A stretch of DNA of 64,000 nucleotides from Salipaludibacillus keqinensis (GCF_003226325.1 NZ_PDOD01000001.1:558001-622000), one strand, 5' to 3'; shown: positions 8,136-17,163, numbered from the stretch's first letter. The notes: generated by a model not told the origin, from the sequence alone. A program made the numbers and translations.

Positions 8136-8837
8136 ATGGCTCGATCAAAAGAAGAACGTGTACACGAAGTATTTCAATCTATTTCAGGTCAGTATGATAA
8201 AATGAATGCTATAATTAGCTTCCAAAGACACTTGTCTTGGAGAAAAGATACGATGAAAAAAATGTCAGTGCCAAAAGGTGCAACAGCATTGGACGTGTGT
8301 TGCGGGACAGCAGACTGGACGATCCATTTAGGGGAAGCTGTAGGTCCTGATGGTGAAGTCTTCGGATTAGATTTCAGTGAAAATATGCTCTCCGTCGGAC
8401 ATGAAAAGGTGGAAGAAAAGCAACTTTCTCATGTGCACTTGAAACATGGAAATGCCATGGACTTACCATTTGAGGATAATACATTTGATTATGTCACGAT
8501 AGGTTTCGGTCTACGAAATGTACCTGATTATTTGCAAGTTCTTAAAGAAATGAGACGAGTTGTGAAGGATGAGGGAATGGTTGTATGTCTTGAAACATCG
8601 CAGCCGACTATGATTGGATTTAAACAAGTGTACTGGATTTATTTCAAACACATCATGCCTCTTTTCGGAAAGCTGTTTGCAAAGAGTTATGATGAATATT
8701 CTTGGTTACAAGAATCGAGTCAAGCTTTTCCTGGGAAAAAGGAATTGAAGAATCTCTTTTTACAAGCAGGATTTACTTCTGTTGAGTATAAATCTTATTC
8801 AGGTGGCGTGGCCGCTTCTCATTTCGCAAGAAAATAA
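8136..8837 (+). CDS. menG: Demethylmenaquinone methyltransferase
   Basis: SAM-dependent enzyme that methylates demethylmenaquinone, the last step of menaquinone synthesis, at the membrane surface. The 233-residue protein shows the UbiE/MenG pattern: SGQYDKMN near the start, SAM-binding DVCCGTADW near residue 50, LDFSENML, and GFGLRNVPD plus [16 protein letters not shown] near the end. In B. subtilis it lies between hepS and hepT; here a 287-base gap and three further menaquinone genes come before hepT. Confidence 0.96.
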   Translation: MARSKEERVHEVFQSISGQYDKMNAIISFQRHLSWRKDTMKKMSVPKGATALDVCCGTADWTIHLGEAVGPDGEVFGLDFSENMLSVGHEKVEEKQLSHVHLKHGNAMDLPFEDNTFDYVTIGFGLRNVPDYLQVLKEMRRVVKDEGMVVCLETSQPTMIGFKQVYWIYFKHIMPLFGKLFAKSYDEYSWLQESSQAFPGKKELKNLFLQAGFTSVEYKSYSGGVAASHFARK

Positions 8838-9124
8838 ATAGGGAATGTTCATGTGCTTCTTGACTCCTACTAGTTCATCTATTTTTACTATGAAAAGAAC
8901 ATTTACCGATAAATGAGACCAATACAAGAAAACATATGAAGAGAGTGAAAATCAAAAATTTATTATTAATAACGCTGTCTAGCTTTAGCCCTTATCGATT
9001 CGTTTGGGGTGCCCTTATTTCTTGATTGGAAGTCGGACATAAGACAGAAAGATCGTAGTTATAACGGCAGGCCCTAGTTAATTTCAAGGTGCTTGTGCTT
9101 TTCTGTTAAGAGTGGGGATTTTAT
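8838..9124. other. Intergenic gap inside the menaquinone cluster
   Basis: 287 bases with no credible gene. A TTGACT at 8860-8865 and TACTAT at 8885-8890 could be a promoter but the 19-base spacing is long. No clear terminator. It marks the junction between hepS-menG and the mqnP block. Confidence 0.45.
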
Positions 9125-9985
9125 ATGAAAAAGATAAAAATTATATTAGAAATGATAAAGTTTGAACATACAATATTTGCGTTGCCATTTGCTTTTCTAG
9201 GCGCTGTTTTAGGAAGTTTATTGATTGAAGGAAACTGGCCGACGATATCTGAGTGGATTTGGATTACGTTAGCGATGGTGGGGGCAAGAAGTGCAGCGAT
9301 GTCTCTGAACAGATTAATTGATTCAAAGATTGATGCAGCTAATCCTCGTACGAAGGACAGGGCGATCCCAGCAGGGTTGTTATCCAAAGTTGAAACTGCC
9401 AGTTTTATTATTGGGTCTTTTGCCTTGTTATTCATTGCGGCGTTCCAGCTAAACATGCTTGCAGTATATTTGTTGCCTGTTGCCGTTTTCTTCCTGGTAT
9501 TCTATTCATACACGAAAAGGTTTACATGGCTTTGTCATGTGTTTCTTGGTGTCACGATAGGTATTGCTCCGCTCGGAGGGTGGGTAGGAGCTACGGGGAC
9601 GTTAACATGGGAAGCATTTGTCTTGTTCGTAGCTGTTGCCCTTTGGACAGCAGGATTTGATGTTATTTACGCAACTCAAGATGCTAAGTATGATAAAGAA
9701 GTGAAGTTATATTCTATTCCAAGTTATTTTGGAATCGTAAATGCGTTAAGGTTTGCTAAAGTGTTCCACTTAGTTAGCTTTTCTGCTATGGTTTCTTTGT
9801 TTTTTATCACTCCTTTAGGATGGATTTTCTTACTAGGAATCTTCATTGTAGGTGGCATCATGGTCTACGAGCATTCTTTAGTGTCACCAAAAGATCTATC
9901 TAAAGTAAACGTGGCATTCTTTACAATGAATGGAATCATTAGCATGGTTATGCTTGCCTTTACGATTGGAGATTTGTTGTTATGA
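9125..9985 (+). CDS. mqnP: UbiA-family prenyltransferase, probably MqnP
   Basis: Multi-pass membrane enzyme that attaches the polyprenyl chain to an aromatic or naphthoic acid. The 286-residue protein has both Mg-diphosphate motifs: NRLIDSKIDAANPRTKDR at about residues 60-77 and YATQDAKYDKE near residue 181. The DAANPRTKDRAIPAG signature is that of the 4-hydroxybenzoate/MqnP subgroup and not of MenA. It overlaps ubiX by 4 bases, and mqnA follows, so the substrate is most likely 1,4-dihydroxy-6-naphthoate of the futalosine pathway (inferred). Start ATG after GTGGGGAT. Confidence 0.85.
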   Translation: MKKIKIILEMIKFEHTIFALPFAFLGAVLGSLLIEGNWPTISEWIWITLAMVGARSAAMSLNRLIDSKIDAANPRTKDRAIPAGLLSKVETASFIIGSFALLFIAAFQLNMLAVYLLPVAVFFLVFYSYTKRFTWLCHVFLGVTIGIAPLGGWVGATGTLTWEAFVLFVAVALWTAGFDVIYATQDAKYDKEVKLYSIPSYFGIVNALRFAKVFHLVSFSAMVSLFFITPLGWIFLLGIFIVGGIMVYEHSLVSPKDLSKVNVAFFTMNGIISMVMLAFTIGDLLL

Positions 9986-10587
9986 AAAGTAATGATGATA
10001 AAAAGATACTTACTGTGGCTATCACTGGAGCTAGCGGGGCCATTTATGGTGTGCGATTTGTGCAAGCCCTTTTAAAAGAAGGGCATACGGTTCATTTTGT
10101 TCTTACGGGGGCAGCTTGGCAAGTTCTTTATTACGAACTACATATGGATACACAAGACCCTAAAAAATGCCTTAATGAATTATTTGGTGATCATAAAAAT
10201 TTCCATTATCATTCGCAGCAAGATTTTTCTGCTCCGATCGCTAGTGGCTCAGCACAAAATGATGGAATGATTATTATTCCTTGTTCCATGGGGACGCTTG
10301 CGAAGATTTCTCATGGGATTTCGAGTAACTTGCTTGAAAGAGCAGCAGATGTCATGTTAAAAGAACGGAGAAAGTTAGTGATCGTTCCGAGAGAAAGTCC
10401 GTTAAGCTCGATTCATTTAGAGAACATGAAAAGAGTAAGTGATTTAGGCGCCCTAATTGTTCCTGCTATGCCAGGCTTTTATCATAACCCGGAGTCTATG
10501 GATGATTTAATTAACTTTGTTGTCGGTAAAGTTCTGGATCAAGTAGGTGTGAAGCACGATTTGTTCACCCGGTGGGGAGGAAACTGA
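9982..10587 (+). CDS. ubiX: Flavin prenyltransferase UbiX
   Basis: Makes prenylated FMN from FMN and dimethylallyl phosphate, the cofactor of UbiD-type decarboxylases. The 201-residue protein begins with the family motif AITGASGAIYGVRF and has the conserved IIPCSMGTLAKISHGISSNLLERAADV near residue 94 and the RESPLSSIHLENM region near 138. In the futalosine pathway it would serve the UbiD-like enzyme that decarboxylates the prenylated naphthoate; that UbiD partner is not in the window. It overlaps mqnP by 4 bases and is 2 bases from mqnA. Confidence 0.93.
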   Translation: MKSNDDKKILTVAITGASGAIYGVRFVQALLKEGHTVHFVLTGAAWQVLYYELHMDTQDPKKCLNELFGDHKNFHYHSQQDFSAPIASGSAQNDGMIIIPCSMGTLAKISHGISSNLLERAADVMLKERRKLVIVPRESPLSSIHLENMKRVSDLGALIVPAMPGFYHNPESMDDLINFVVGKVLDQVGVKHDLFTRWGGN

Positions 10588-10589
10588 TC

Positions 10590-11447
10590 ATGAGTCTGAT
10601 AATCGGAGAGATTTCCTATACGAATATCTTACCAATGTTTTATTATATTAATCGAGAAAAGTTAATTAAGTCCGGTTGTAAGTTTGTACCGGCTATTCCA
10701 TCCAAGTTAAATAAGGATATGGCTAGTGGACAAGTACATGTCGGAGGCATATCCTCTTTCTCGTATGGAGAGCATAGTAGTGAGTATAAAATTTTATCTG
10801 ATTTATCGGTCTCTTCAACAAATCAAGTAGGGTCCATCTTTTTATTTTCCAAATATCCTATTGAAAAATTGGAAGCTGCCAAAATAGCTCTGACATCAAG
10901 TTCGGCTACGTCTGTTAATCTGTTGAAAATTATATTACAGCGTTTTTATGAATTAGGAGTTTCATTTGAAACAACGTTTCCTAACTATGAACATATGATG
11001 GACCACTATGACGCTTGTTTGCTTATAGGTGATGATGCAATTTTAGCAAGCAAAGGGAAATCTGCAGATATATACCAATATGACTTGGGGGAGCTTTGGG
11101 CAAGATTCACGAATCTTCCAATGACATATGCGGTTTTTGCGTTTAGAAATGAGACGTTAGAAAAAGAGAAGCAGTTATTAACAGAGGTTCATCGTCAATT
11201 TTTAAATAGTAAGGCTCGTTGTATTGACAATGACTTCCAAGAAATGATTAAATCAATACAATATCAATTGGGTGGAACCAATCGTTTTTGGAGTAGATAT
11301 TTTGCAGGATTAAACTATCAGCTTACAGAGCGACATTTAGAAGGGTTGTATCATTATTACGACCTAGCCAATGAACTCAAACTGTTAGATGAACCGGTGA
11401 GAGAAATATCTATCTGGAAGCCTACCGGCCAATTTCACTCTGTTTAG
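10590..11447 (+). CDS. mqnA: Chorismate dehydratase MqnA (futalosine menaquinone pathway)
   Basis: Converts chorismate to 3-[(1-carboxyvinyl)oxy]benzoate, the first committed step of the futalosine route. The 285-residue protein has the periplasmic-binding-protein-like fold pattern of the MqnA/MqnD family: IGEISYTNILPMFYYI at the start, the GGISSFSYGE segment near residue 56, LTSSSATSVNLLKIIL near residue 106, LLIGDDAIL, and YDLGELWARFTNLPMTYAVFAFR near residue 165. ATG 10590 is chosen because GGGGAGGAA precedes it at the usual distance; the longer frame from 10572 overlaps ubiX. Confidence 0.9.
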   Translation: MSLIIGEISYTNILPMFYYINREKLIKSGCKFVPAIPSKLNKDMASGQVHVGGISSFSYGEHSSEYKILSDLSVSSTNQVGSIFLFSKYPIEKLEAAKIALTSSSATSVNLLKIILQRFYELGVSFETTFPNYEHMMDHYDACLLIGDDAILASKGKSADIYQYDLGELWARFTNLPMTYAVFAFRNETLEKEKQLLTEVHRQFLNSKARCIDNDFQEMIKSIQYQLGGTNRFWSRYFAGLNYQLTERHLEGLYHYYDLANELKLLDEPVREISIWKPTGQFHSV

Positions 11448-11461
11448 CAAGGTGGACTAGT

Positions 11462-12433
11462 ATGAAACTTACTGACATTTACTGGCATTTAAGGTCAGAT
11501 ATTATTAAAATAGAAAAAGACATTGAAAAAAACATTAACGCCAATCATCCAATTTTACAAGAAGCCTCTTCTCATCTTTTAAAAGCAGGTGGAAAGCGCA
11601 TTCGACCTGTTTTTGTATTGCTCTCAGCACAGTTTGGTGATTACAACCTAAAGAATATCAAACATGTGGCTGTGCCGCTCGAATTAATACATATGGGATC
11701 GTTAGTTCATGACGATGTGATAGACGATGCGGAATTGAGACGGGGTAAAAAGACGATAAAATCTAAATGGGATAATCGTGTAGCTATGTATACAGGGGAT
11801 TACATTTTTGCCAGGGCAATTGAAATGGCAACATACAGTGATAAACCTGAACTGCACAGAATATTGTCTGATGCCATGGTGGAGATGTGTATAGGCGAAG
11901 TAGAGCAGATTCGCGATCAATATAATTGGTATCAAAACTTTAGAATTTATTTACGAAGAATTAAGCGTAAAACAGCCCTATTAATAGCGGTAAGCTGCCA
12001 ATTGGGCGCTTTGATAGCAGATGTACCCAAGAGAGAACAAGAACATTTGAAGAGATATGGTTATTATGTAGGCATGGCTTTTCAAATTACAGATGACATT
12101 TTAGATTTTGTTGGAACGGAAAAAGAACTAGGTAAGCCGGCTGGAAGCGATTTGGCTCAAGGGAATGTGACGTTACCTGCATTATATGCAATGGATCAAG
12201 ATCCTAAATTAAAACAGGAAATTATTTCTCTCTTAAAAGACGATAGGGTAGAACAAAAAGATATGACCGAGATTATAGATCGAATTAAAAAAACAGGAGC
12301 TATTGATTATTCTAAAAAAATAGCTGATCAATATTTAAAGAAAGCCTTAGGAGCACTAGAATCACTTCCTGATATTCAAGCTAAAAAAGCCCTTATCCAA
12401 ATAGCTGATTATATCGGAGACAGAAAATTTTAA
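11462..12433 (+). CDS. hepT: Heptaprenyl diphosphate synthase component II
   Basis: Catalytic subunit that lengthens farnesyl diphosphate to the C35 tail of menaquinone-7. The 323-residue protein has the KAGGKRIRP substrate site near residue 42, first Asp-rich motif DDVIDDAELRRGKKT near residue 84 and second motif DDILDFVGTEKELGKPAGSDL near residue 211. It needs HepS, encoded 3.3 kb upstream. It starts 14 bases after mqnA and is followed by a terminator, so it closes the menaquinone cluster. Confidence 0.96.
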   Translation: MKLTDIYWHLRSDIIKIEKDIEKNINANHPILQEASSHLLKAGGKRIRPVFVLLSAQFGDYNLKNIKHVAVPLELIHMGSLVHDDVIDDAELRRGKKTIKSKWDNRVAMYTGDYIFARAIEMATYSDKPELHRILSDAMVEMCIGEVEQIRDQYNWYQNFRIYLRRIKRKTALLIAVSCQLGALIADVPKREQEHLKRYGYYVGMAFQITDDILDFVGTEKELGKPAGSDLAQGNVTLPALYAMDQDPKLKQEIISLLKDDRVEQKDMTEIIDRIKKTGAIDYSKKIADQYLKKALGALESLPDIQAKKALIQIADYIGDRKF

Positions 12434-12452
12434 TAGAGAATAGAGAAGTGTG

Positions 12453-12490
12453 AAACAGATTTTCTTAGATATTGGGAGAATCTGTTTTTT
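12453..12490 (+). terminator. Intrinsic terminator after hepT
   Basis: Stem AAACAGATTTTC / GAGAATCTGTTT (one T-G pair) followed by TTTTT. Confidence 0.85.
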
Positions 12491-12568
12491 AATTAGGCTC
12501 ATATATTGGTGAATGGGGATGTTCACATAACAGGATAAGCTATCAATGTTATTTTCAGGGAATTCTAT

Positions 12569-12597
12569 TTGTTAAAAGTTCAAAATTTTGCTATAAT
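12569..12597 (+). promoter_or_regulatory. SigA promoter of ndk
   Basis: TTGTTA at 12569-12574, 17-base spacer, perfect TATAAT at 12592-12597. Confidence 0.75.
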
Positions 12598-12642
12598 AAT
12601 GAAGGTTTGTTATTACACTACATAATTTTGGGGGTAAACAGC

Positions 12643-13086
12643 ATGCAACGTACATTTTTAATGGTAAAGCCAGACGGAGTTCAACGTAATTTAATTGGGG
12701 AGATTATTTCACGCTTTGAAATGAAAGGGTTTACATTGTCAGGTGCTAAAATCATGCACATATCTAAAGAGTTAGCCGAAACCCATTATGGCGAGCATAA
12801 AGAACGCCCATTCTTTGGGGATTTAGTGGATTTTATCACTTCAGGTCCTGTATTTGCTATGGTATGGGAAGGTGACGGTGTCATTAGTGAAGCAAGGAAA
12901 ATGATGGGAAAAACGAATCCGAAAGAAGCTGATCCTGGAACAATTCGTGGAGATTTTGGAGTTCAAGTCTCTATGAACATCATTCATGGCTCAGATTCAG
13001 AAGAAAGTGCGAAAAGGGAGATTGACTTATTCTTTAATGAAGATCAGTTAATATCGTACGAAAAAACAATGACGAAATGGATATGA
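12643..13086 (+). CDS. ndk: Nucleoside diphosphate kinase
   Basis: Transfers the gamma phosphate of ATP to nucleoside diphosphates through a phospho-histidine. The 147-residue protein has the N-terminal [16 protein letters not shown] and the catalytic histidine in [13 protein letters not shown] near residue 115. ATG 12643 is chosen by GGGGGT upstream and by the standard N-terminus [11 protein letters not shown]; an in-frame TTG/ATG extension upstream has no ribosome site. Its own promoter and terminator make it a single-gene unit. Confidence 0.97.
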   Translation: MQRTFLMVKPDGVQRNLIGEIISRFEMKGFTLSGAKIMHISKELAETHYGEHKERPFFGDLVDFITSGPVFAMVWEGDGVISEARKMMGKTNPKEADPGTIRGDFGVQVSMNIIHGSDSEESAKREIDLFFNEDQLISYEKTMTKWI

Positions 13087-13088
13087 TT

Positions 13089-13120
13089 AAAAAGCTGCCA
13101 TGATTGGCAGCTTTTTCTTT
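13089..13120 (+). terminator. Intrinsic terminator after ndk
   Basis: Perfect 12-base-pair stem AAAAAGCTGCCA / TGGCAGCTTTTT with a 4-base loop and a T-rich tail. Confidence 0.93.
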
Positions 13121-13290
13121 ACTTTCACTAAGTCAAAGTAAAGAAATCGTTGAGGCTTATGGGAGAATGCATGAAATCATGTCTTAAGATATGAGCCTTC
13201 TATTTAACATCTAGTCTAAATAACAAAAGTGTGGTAAAAGTAATTATATACATATATTACGTGGTGATCCTAATGAGGAGATAAGTGGAA

Positions 13291-14073
13291 ATGGAAGATT
13301 ATCAGCAATTTATTGATAAAGTAAAAAGAAAAACGGGGATAGATTTGTTTCTGTATAAAGAAGCTCAAATGAAAAGACGGTTAACATCTTTAAGGGAAAA
13401 ACGAGGATTTTCTAATTTCGATGATTACTTTAAAGCACTAACGAATGATCAGACCCTTTTCGAAGAATTCTTACAAAGAATGACCATCAATGTATCGGAG
13501 TTTTATCGCAATCCACAAAGGTGGAGTGTGCTCGAAGAAAAAATTTTACCGAGATTATTAGCCAATCAGACCAAGATCAAGACGTGGAGTGCAGCTTGTT
13601 CTACTGGAGAAGAGCCTTATTCATTAATGATGATGCTCTTGAAATATTTAAGTCCTCGTCAGATTGATTTATTAGCGACTGATTTGGATCAATCAATTTT
13701 GGATCGTGCTATGAAAGGGTTCTATCCGGAAAGATCATTAAAAGAAGTCAACTCAAACATGCTTAAACAGTATTTTATAAATGAACAAGTAGGCTATCGT
13801 GCAAAAGAAGAATTAAAGAAAACAATTACTTTTAGACGCCATAATTTGCTTGCTGAACCGTTTGATAAGGGATTCGATCTAATTATTTGTCGGAATGTGA
13901 TGATATATTTTACGGAACAAGCGAAAGATGAGCTCTATCAAAAATTTAGCAATGCCTTGAAACCGGGTGGGGTCCTTTTTGTGGGAAGCACAGAGCAAAT
14001 CTTTAATCCACAAAGATATGGATTTGAGACGGAAGATACTTTTTTCTATAAGAAAATTAATGAATCACGATAA
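13291..14073 (+). CDS. cheR: Chemotaxis protein methyltransferase CheR
   Basis: Methylates glutamate residues of chemoreceptors for adaptation. The 260-residue protein has an N-terminal helical domain with QMKRRLTSLREKRGF and MTINVSEFYRNPQRW, and a SAM-binding domain with SAACSTGEEPYSL near residue 102 and FDLIICRNVMIYF near residue 195. ATG 13291 follows GAGGAG by 10 bases; a GTG at 13285 would be too close. As in B. subtilis it stands outside the main chemotaxis operon, between ndk and the aro genes. Confidence 0.95.
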   Translation: MEDYQQFIDKVKRKTGIDLFLYKEAQMKRRLTSLREKRGFSNFDDYFKALTNDQTLFEEFLQRMTINVSEFYRNPQRWSVLEEKILPRLLANQTKIKTWSAACSTGEEPYSLMMMLLKYLSPRQIDLLATDLDQSILDRAMKGFYPERSLKEVNSNMLKQYFINEQVGYRAKEELKKTITFRRHNLLAEPFDKGFDLIICRNVMIYFTEQAKDELYQKFSNALKPGGVLFVGSTEQIFNPQRYGFETEDTFFYKKINESR

Positions 14074-14160
14074 TATGGAAAATGAAAGAGACTCCTCTTG
14101 GAAAAATGACTTGGTTTATTTTTAAATGAACAACAAATTTTCATAAATCTACAATAAGTA

Positions 14161-14192
14161 AAAAGGTTAATCCCTTAGGATTAGCCTTTTTT
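14161..14192 (+). terminator. Intrinsic terminator after cheR
   Basis: Thirteen-position stem AAAAGGTTAATCC / GGATTAGCCTTTT (one G-T pair), loop CTTA, T run. Confidence 0.9.
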
Positions 14193-14210
14193 ATATACTG
14201 CTAACCGTTG

Positions 14211-14231
14211 ATCGAAAAGCAAATTTTCGAT
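14211..14231 (+). repeat. Inverted repeat over the putative aro promoter -35
   Basis: Perfect 8-base arms ATCGAAAA (14211-14218) and TTTTCGAT (14224-14231) around a 5-base centre. The right arm covers the predicted -35 of the aroC promoter, so it may be an operator. No known regulator is recognised. Confidence 0.4.
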
Positions 14232-14253
14232 GTTTGATATATCAGTGTATAAT
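14225..14253 (+). promoter_or_regulatory. Putative promoter of the aroC-aroB-aroH operon
   Basis: Perfect TATAAT at 14248-14253 with a weak -35 (TTTCGA) 17 bases upstream. It gives a leader of about 130 bases that contains a hairpin at 14292-14315 (GCTCATTT / AAATGAGC). Confidence 0.45.
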
Positions 14254-14388
14254 GAGAAAAACAAAAAATATCGATTAAAAAGTAAAAATTCGCTCATTTC
14301 CCTTGAAAAATGAGCAAAAATCATCAACAATAGAACTAATAACTTTTTAACACATAAAAGCGATAAAGAAAGTTGAGGTAGATAGATA

Positions 14389-15561
14389 ATGCGATTTTTG
14401 ACAGCTGGAGAGTCACATGGTCCGGAATTAACAGCAATTATAGAAGGTGTTCCAAGTCAACTTCCTTTAACGGTTGAGGATATAAACGAACATCTAGCAA
14501 GAAGACAAAAAGGCTACGGAAGAGGTCGCCGAATGCAAATTGAGAAAGACCAAGTTCGGATTACAAGTGGAGTGCGACACGGAAGAACGACAGGTGCACC
14601 CATTACGTTACATGTAGAAAATAAAGATTGGACTCATTGGACCAAAATTATGGGAGCAGAACCGCTTTCAGAAGACGAAGAGCAAGAAGTGAAAAGAAAG
14701 CTGACTCGTCCACGCCCTGGTCACGCAGATTTAAATGGAGCGATCAAGTATCGCCACCGGGACATGCGAAATGTATTAGAGCGGTCCTCCGCGAGAGAAA
14801 CGACTGTGAGAGTGGCAGTCGGCGCAGTAGCCCAAACGCTATTAAAACAATTTAACATAGAATTATGCGGGCATGTCCTTGAAATAGGAGATGTCGTTAG
14901 TGAACAAGAACCCTTCGATTCTATTAAAGCTTTAAAAGAGGTGACAGAATCATCAGAAGTTCGATGTGCTGACAAGGCTGCTTCAGAAAAAATGAAGCAA
15001 GCGATCGATCATGCTAAAGAAAATGGAGATTCGATCGGTGGTATTGTCGAAGTGATTGTTGAAAATGTTCCAATAGGATTAGGAAGCTTTGTACATTATG
15101 ATCGTAAATTGGATGGGAAAATAGCTCAATCCGTATTAAGTATTAATGCATTTAAAGGTGTGGAAATTGGTCTAGGTTTTGAGGCTGCTCGAATGAAAGG
15201 TAGCCAAGTCCATGACGAAATTGCTCATAATGAGGAGCGAGGTTTTTACAGACAGTCTAACCGGCTAGGTGGTTTTGAAGGTGGGATGACAAACGGGATG
15301 CCAGTAGTCGTGCATGGTGCGATGAAACCGATCCCTACGTTGTACAAACCACTTCAAAGTGTGGATATAGACTCTAAAGAACCATTTACAGCTAGCATTG
15401 AACGATCAGATAGCTGTGCGGTCCCAGCAGCTGCTGTTGTATGTGAAGCAGCGGTGGCTTGGGAAATAGCCGATGCTTTTTTAGATAAATTTGGTTCAGA
15501 TACGATGGAAGATATTAAAAAGCATTATGAAGCATATCTTGAAGAAGCGAGAACGTTTTAA
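14389..15561 (+). CDS. aroC: Chorismate synthase
   Basis: Makes chorismate from 5-enolpyruvylshikimate-3-phosphate, using reduced FMN (called aroF in B. subtilis). The 390-residue protein shows the family signatures [14 protein letters not shown] at the start, [12 protein letters not shown] near residue 38, [17 protein letters not shown] near residue 132 and [12 protein letters not shown]-like [14 protein letters not shown] near residue 338. First gene of the aromatic supraoperon; aroB follows after 2 bases. The single upstream stretch of 315 bases holds a terminator and the putative promoter. Confidence 0.97.
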   Translation: MRFLTAGESHGPELTAIIEGVPSQLPLTVEDINEHLARRQKGYGRGRRMQIEKDQVRITSGVRHGRTTGAPITLHVENKDWTHWTKIMGAEPLSEDEEQEVKRKLTRPRPGHADLNGAIKYRHRDMRNVLERSSARETTVRVAVGAVAQTLLKQFNIELCGHVLEIGDVVSEQEPFDSIKALKEVTESSEVRCADKAASEKMKQAIDHAKENGDSIGGIVEVIVENVPIGLGSFVHYDRKLDGKIAQSVLSINAFKGVEIGLGFEAARMKGSQVHDEIAHNEERGFYRQSNRLGGFEGGMTNGMPVVVHGAMKPIPTLYKPLQSVDIDSKEPFTASIERSDSCAVPAAAVVCEAAVAWEIADAFLDKFGSDTMEDIKKHYEAYLEEARTF

Positions 15562-15563
15562 TC

Positions 15564-16655
15564 ATGAAGCCTAGCTTAACGATCACAAGTGAATCTCATG
15601 CTTATCCAGTTTATATTCATCAAGGTCTTCGTCACAGCACATACGAGTTGATTGAGCAGTCCTTAATGAAACCAGCAAGTGCTTATATGATTATTGCTGA
15701 CGAAACGGTTGCTGACTTGTATTTACGTGACGTGCTGGCGTCCTTTCCTGATAATAGGAAACCTTCAGTTGCTTTAGTTCCTAGTGGTGAAGCATCCAAA
15801 TCGCTTGATAAATATGAAGAGCTTCTTACAAAAACTCTTGAAGCACGGTTGGATCGTCAATCAGTCATTATTGCTTTAGGTGGCGGAGTGACAGGTGATT
15901 TAGCAGGATTTGTTGCAGCCAGTTACATGCGTGGCATTCGATTTGTCCAACTACCATCTACACTTTTGGCTCATGACAGCAGTGTGGGGGGGAAAACGGG
16001 AATTAACCATCCGTTAGGGAAAAATTTAATAGGTGCTTTCCATCCACCGTCAGCAGTCGTTTATGACTCGGAGATGTTGATGACGATGCCTGAGAAAGAG
16101 TGGCGCTCTGGATTTGCAGAAGTGGTAAAGCATGGTTTTATTGCTGACCCTCCATTCTTACAGTGGCTTCAAGAGAATGTACCATCTTTTTCATCCTGCT
16201 CTTTAGATACAATAAATGAGTTATTGAAAAGATCTATAGCTGTTAAAGCAAAAATTGTCCAAGAAGACGAGAGGGAACAAGGAGTTCGTGCTTATCTGAA
16301 TTTTGGTCATACGTTAGCTCACAGCATTGAAGCTGAATCAGGCTATGGTACGATTACTCATGGAGAAGCGGTAGCTATTGGAATGGTCTTTGCTTTGAAG
16401 CTGAGTGAACAAGTTTATGATATTGACCTTCAATATGCAGATACAATCCGTTATATGGAAAGCCTTGGGTATCATCTTTCGATACCAAATCAATGCGACA
16501 GTCATGAATTATTAAATCGGATGAAAATAGATAAAAAAACGCATAATCAAAAAGTTCATTATGTTCTTCTTAAGGAGTTAGGAAGGCCTGAGCTTGTCCC
16601 TGTAGATGATCACGTAATTTTACAATTACTAACCGGAGGGGTGGGAAATAAATGA
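15564..16655 (+). CDS. aroB: 3-dehydroquinate synthase
   Basis: NAD- and zinc-dependent conversion of DAHP to 3-dehydroquinate, second step of the shikimate pathway. The 363-residue protein has the NAD site PSGEASKS near residue 73, GGGVTGDLAGFVAA near residue 107, HDSSVGGKTGIN near residue 138, and the metal-binding region FGHTLAHSIE plus HGEAVAIGM near residues 250-275. The start is 2 bases after aroC; the end overlaps aroH by 4 bases. Confidence 0.97.
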   Translation: MKPSLTITSESHAYPVYIHQGLRHSTYELIEQSLMKPASAYMIIADETVADLYLRDVLASFPDNRKPSVALVPSGEASKSLDKYEELLTKTLEARLDRQSVIIALGGGVTGDLAGFVAASYMRGIRFVQLPSTLLAHDSSVGGKTGINHPLGKNLIGAFHPPSAVVYDSEMLMTMPEKEWRSGFAEVVKHGFIADPPFLQWLQENVPSFSSCSLDTINELLKRSIAVKAKIVQEDEREQGVRAYLNFGHTLAHSIEAESGYGTITHGEAVAIGMVFALKLSEQVYDIDLQYADTIRYMESLGYHLSIPNQCDSHELLNRMKIDKKTHNQKVHYVLLKELGRPELVPVDDHVILQLLTGGVGNK

Positions 16656-17035
16656 TTAGAGGAGTTAGAGGGGCCACCACTGTTGATAAAAATGAAAAAG
16701 AGCGGATTTTTCAAGCAACAATTGAAGTGATGAAGGAAATTCAAGAGGTCAATAGTCTTCATCCTGATGATATCTCGCATATTATTATAACGATGACCGA
16801 TGATTTAAATGCCACGTTTCCTGCGAGAGCTTTAAGAGAATTACCAGGTTATCAATTTGTTCCTGTCATGTGTGCTCAGGAAATTGCTGTACCAGATAGT
16901 TTAGCAAAATGTATACGACTTATGGTTACAGTAAATACATCAAAAAAGCCAAAAGACATCCAACATGTTTATTTAAAAGGAGCGGTTCACCTTCGCCCCG
17001 ACTTATCCTTGACAAAAGAGCAAAAGTCACGTTAG
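16652..17035 (+). CDS. aroH: Chorismate mutase, AroH class
   Basis: Rearranges chorismate to prephenate for tyrosine and phenylalanine. At 127 residues it equals the monofunctional AroH trimer of B. subtilis and shares its start (MIRGVRGATTV, with the active-site Arg7), the NATFPARALRE region near residue 56 and RLMVTVNT near residue 90. It overlaps aroB by 4 bases. The trp promoter lies inside its last codons (17009-17038), as in B. subtilis. Confidence 0.95.
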   Translation: MIRGVRGATTVDKNEKERIFQATIEVMKEIQEVNSLHPDDISHIIITMTDDLNATFPARALRELPGYQFVPVMCAQEIAVPDSLAKCIRLMVTVNTSKKPKDIQHVYLKGAVHLRPDLSLTKEQKSR

Positions 17036-17038
17036 TAT
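17009..17038 (+). promoter_or_regulatory. trp operon promoter inside the end of aroH
   Basis: Perfect TTGACA at 17009-17014, 18-base spacer, TAGTAT at 17033-17038 overlapping the aroH stop. Predicted transcription start is near 17045, just upstream of the (G/T)AG-rich leader. Confidence 0.7.
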
Positions 17039-17050
17039 ATTCAATAAGTT

Positions 17051-17139
17051 TAGAGTAGAGCCATTAGCTGAGTATACGTGAAATTTTGAAAATAAAAGAT
17101 GAGTAGAGAAGAGTTGGAGTTGAGGAGAGCAGAGAAGAG
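17051..17139 (+). promoter_or_regulatory. TRAP-binding (G/U)AG repeats of the trp leader
   Basis: Eight GAG triplets start at 17101, 17106, 17111, 17117, 17122, 17127, 17132 and 17137, separated by two bases (three once). This is the spacing that the TRAP ring binds. Further TAG/GAG triplets lie at 17051, 17056, 17065 and 17070. The regulator gene mtrB is at 6785-7003. Confidence 0.92.
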
Positions 17140-17163
17140 TGTATCTAAAATTAGGATACGTCT
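17136..17163 (+). promoter_or_regulatory. trp leader antiterminator
   Basis: AGA-G-TGTATCTAA (17136-17148) can pair with TTAGGATACGTCT (17151-17163), with single bulged bases. It overlaps the last GAG triplet on one side and the terminator's left arm on the other, so TRAP binding would prevent it and let the terminator form. Confidence 0.7.
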
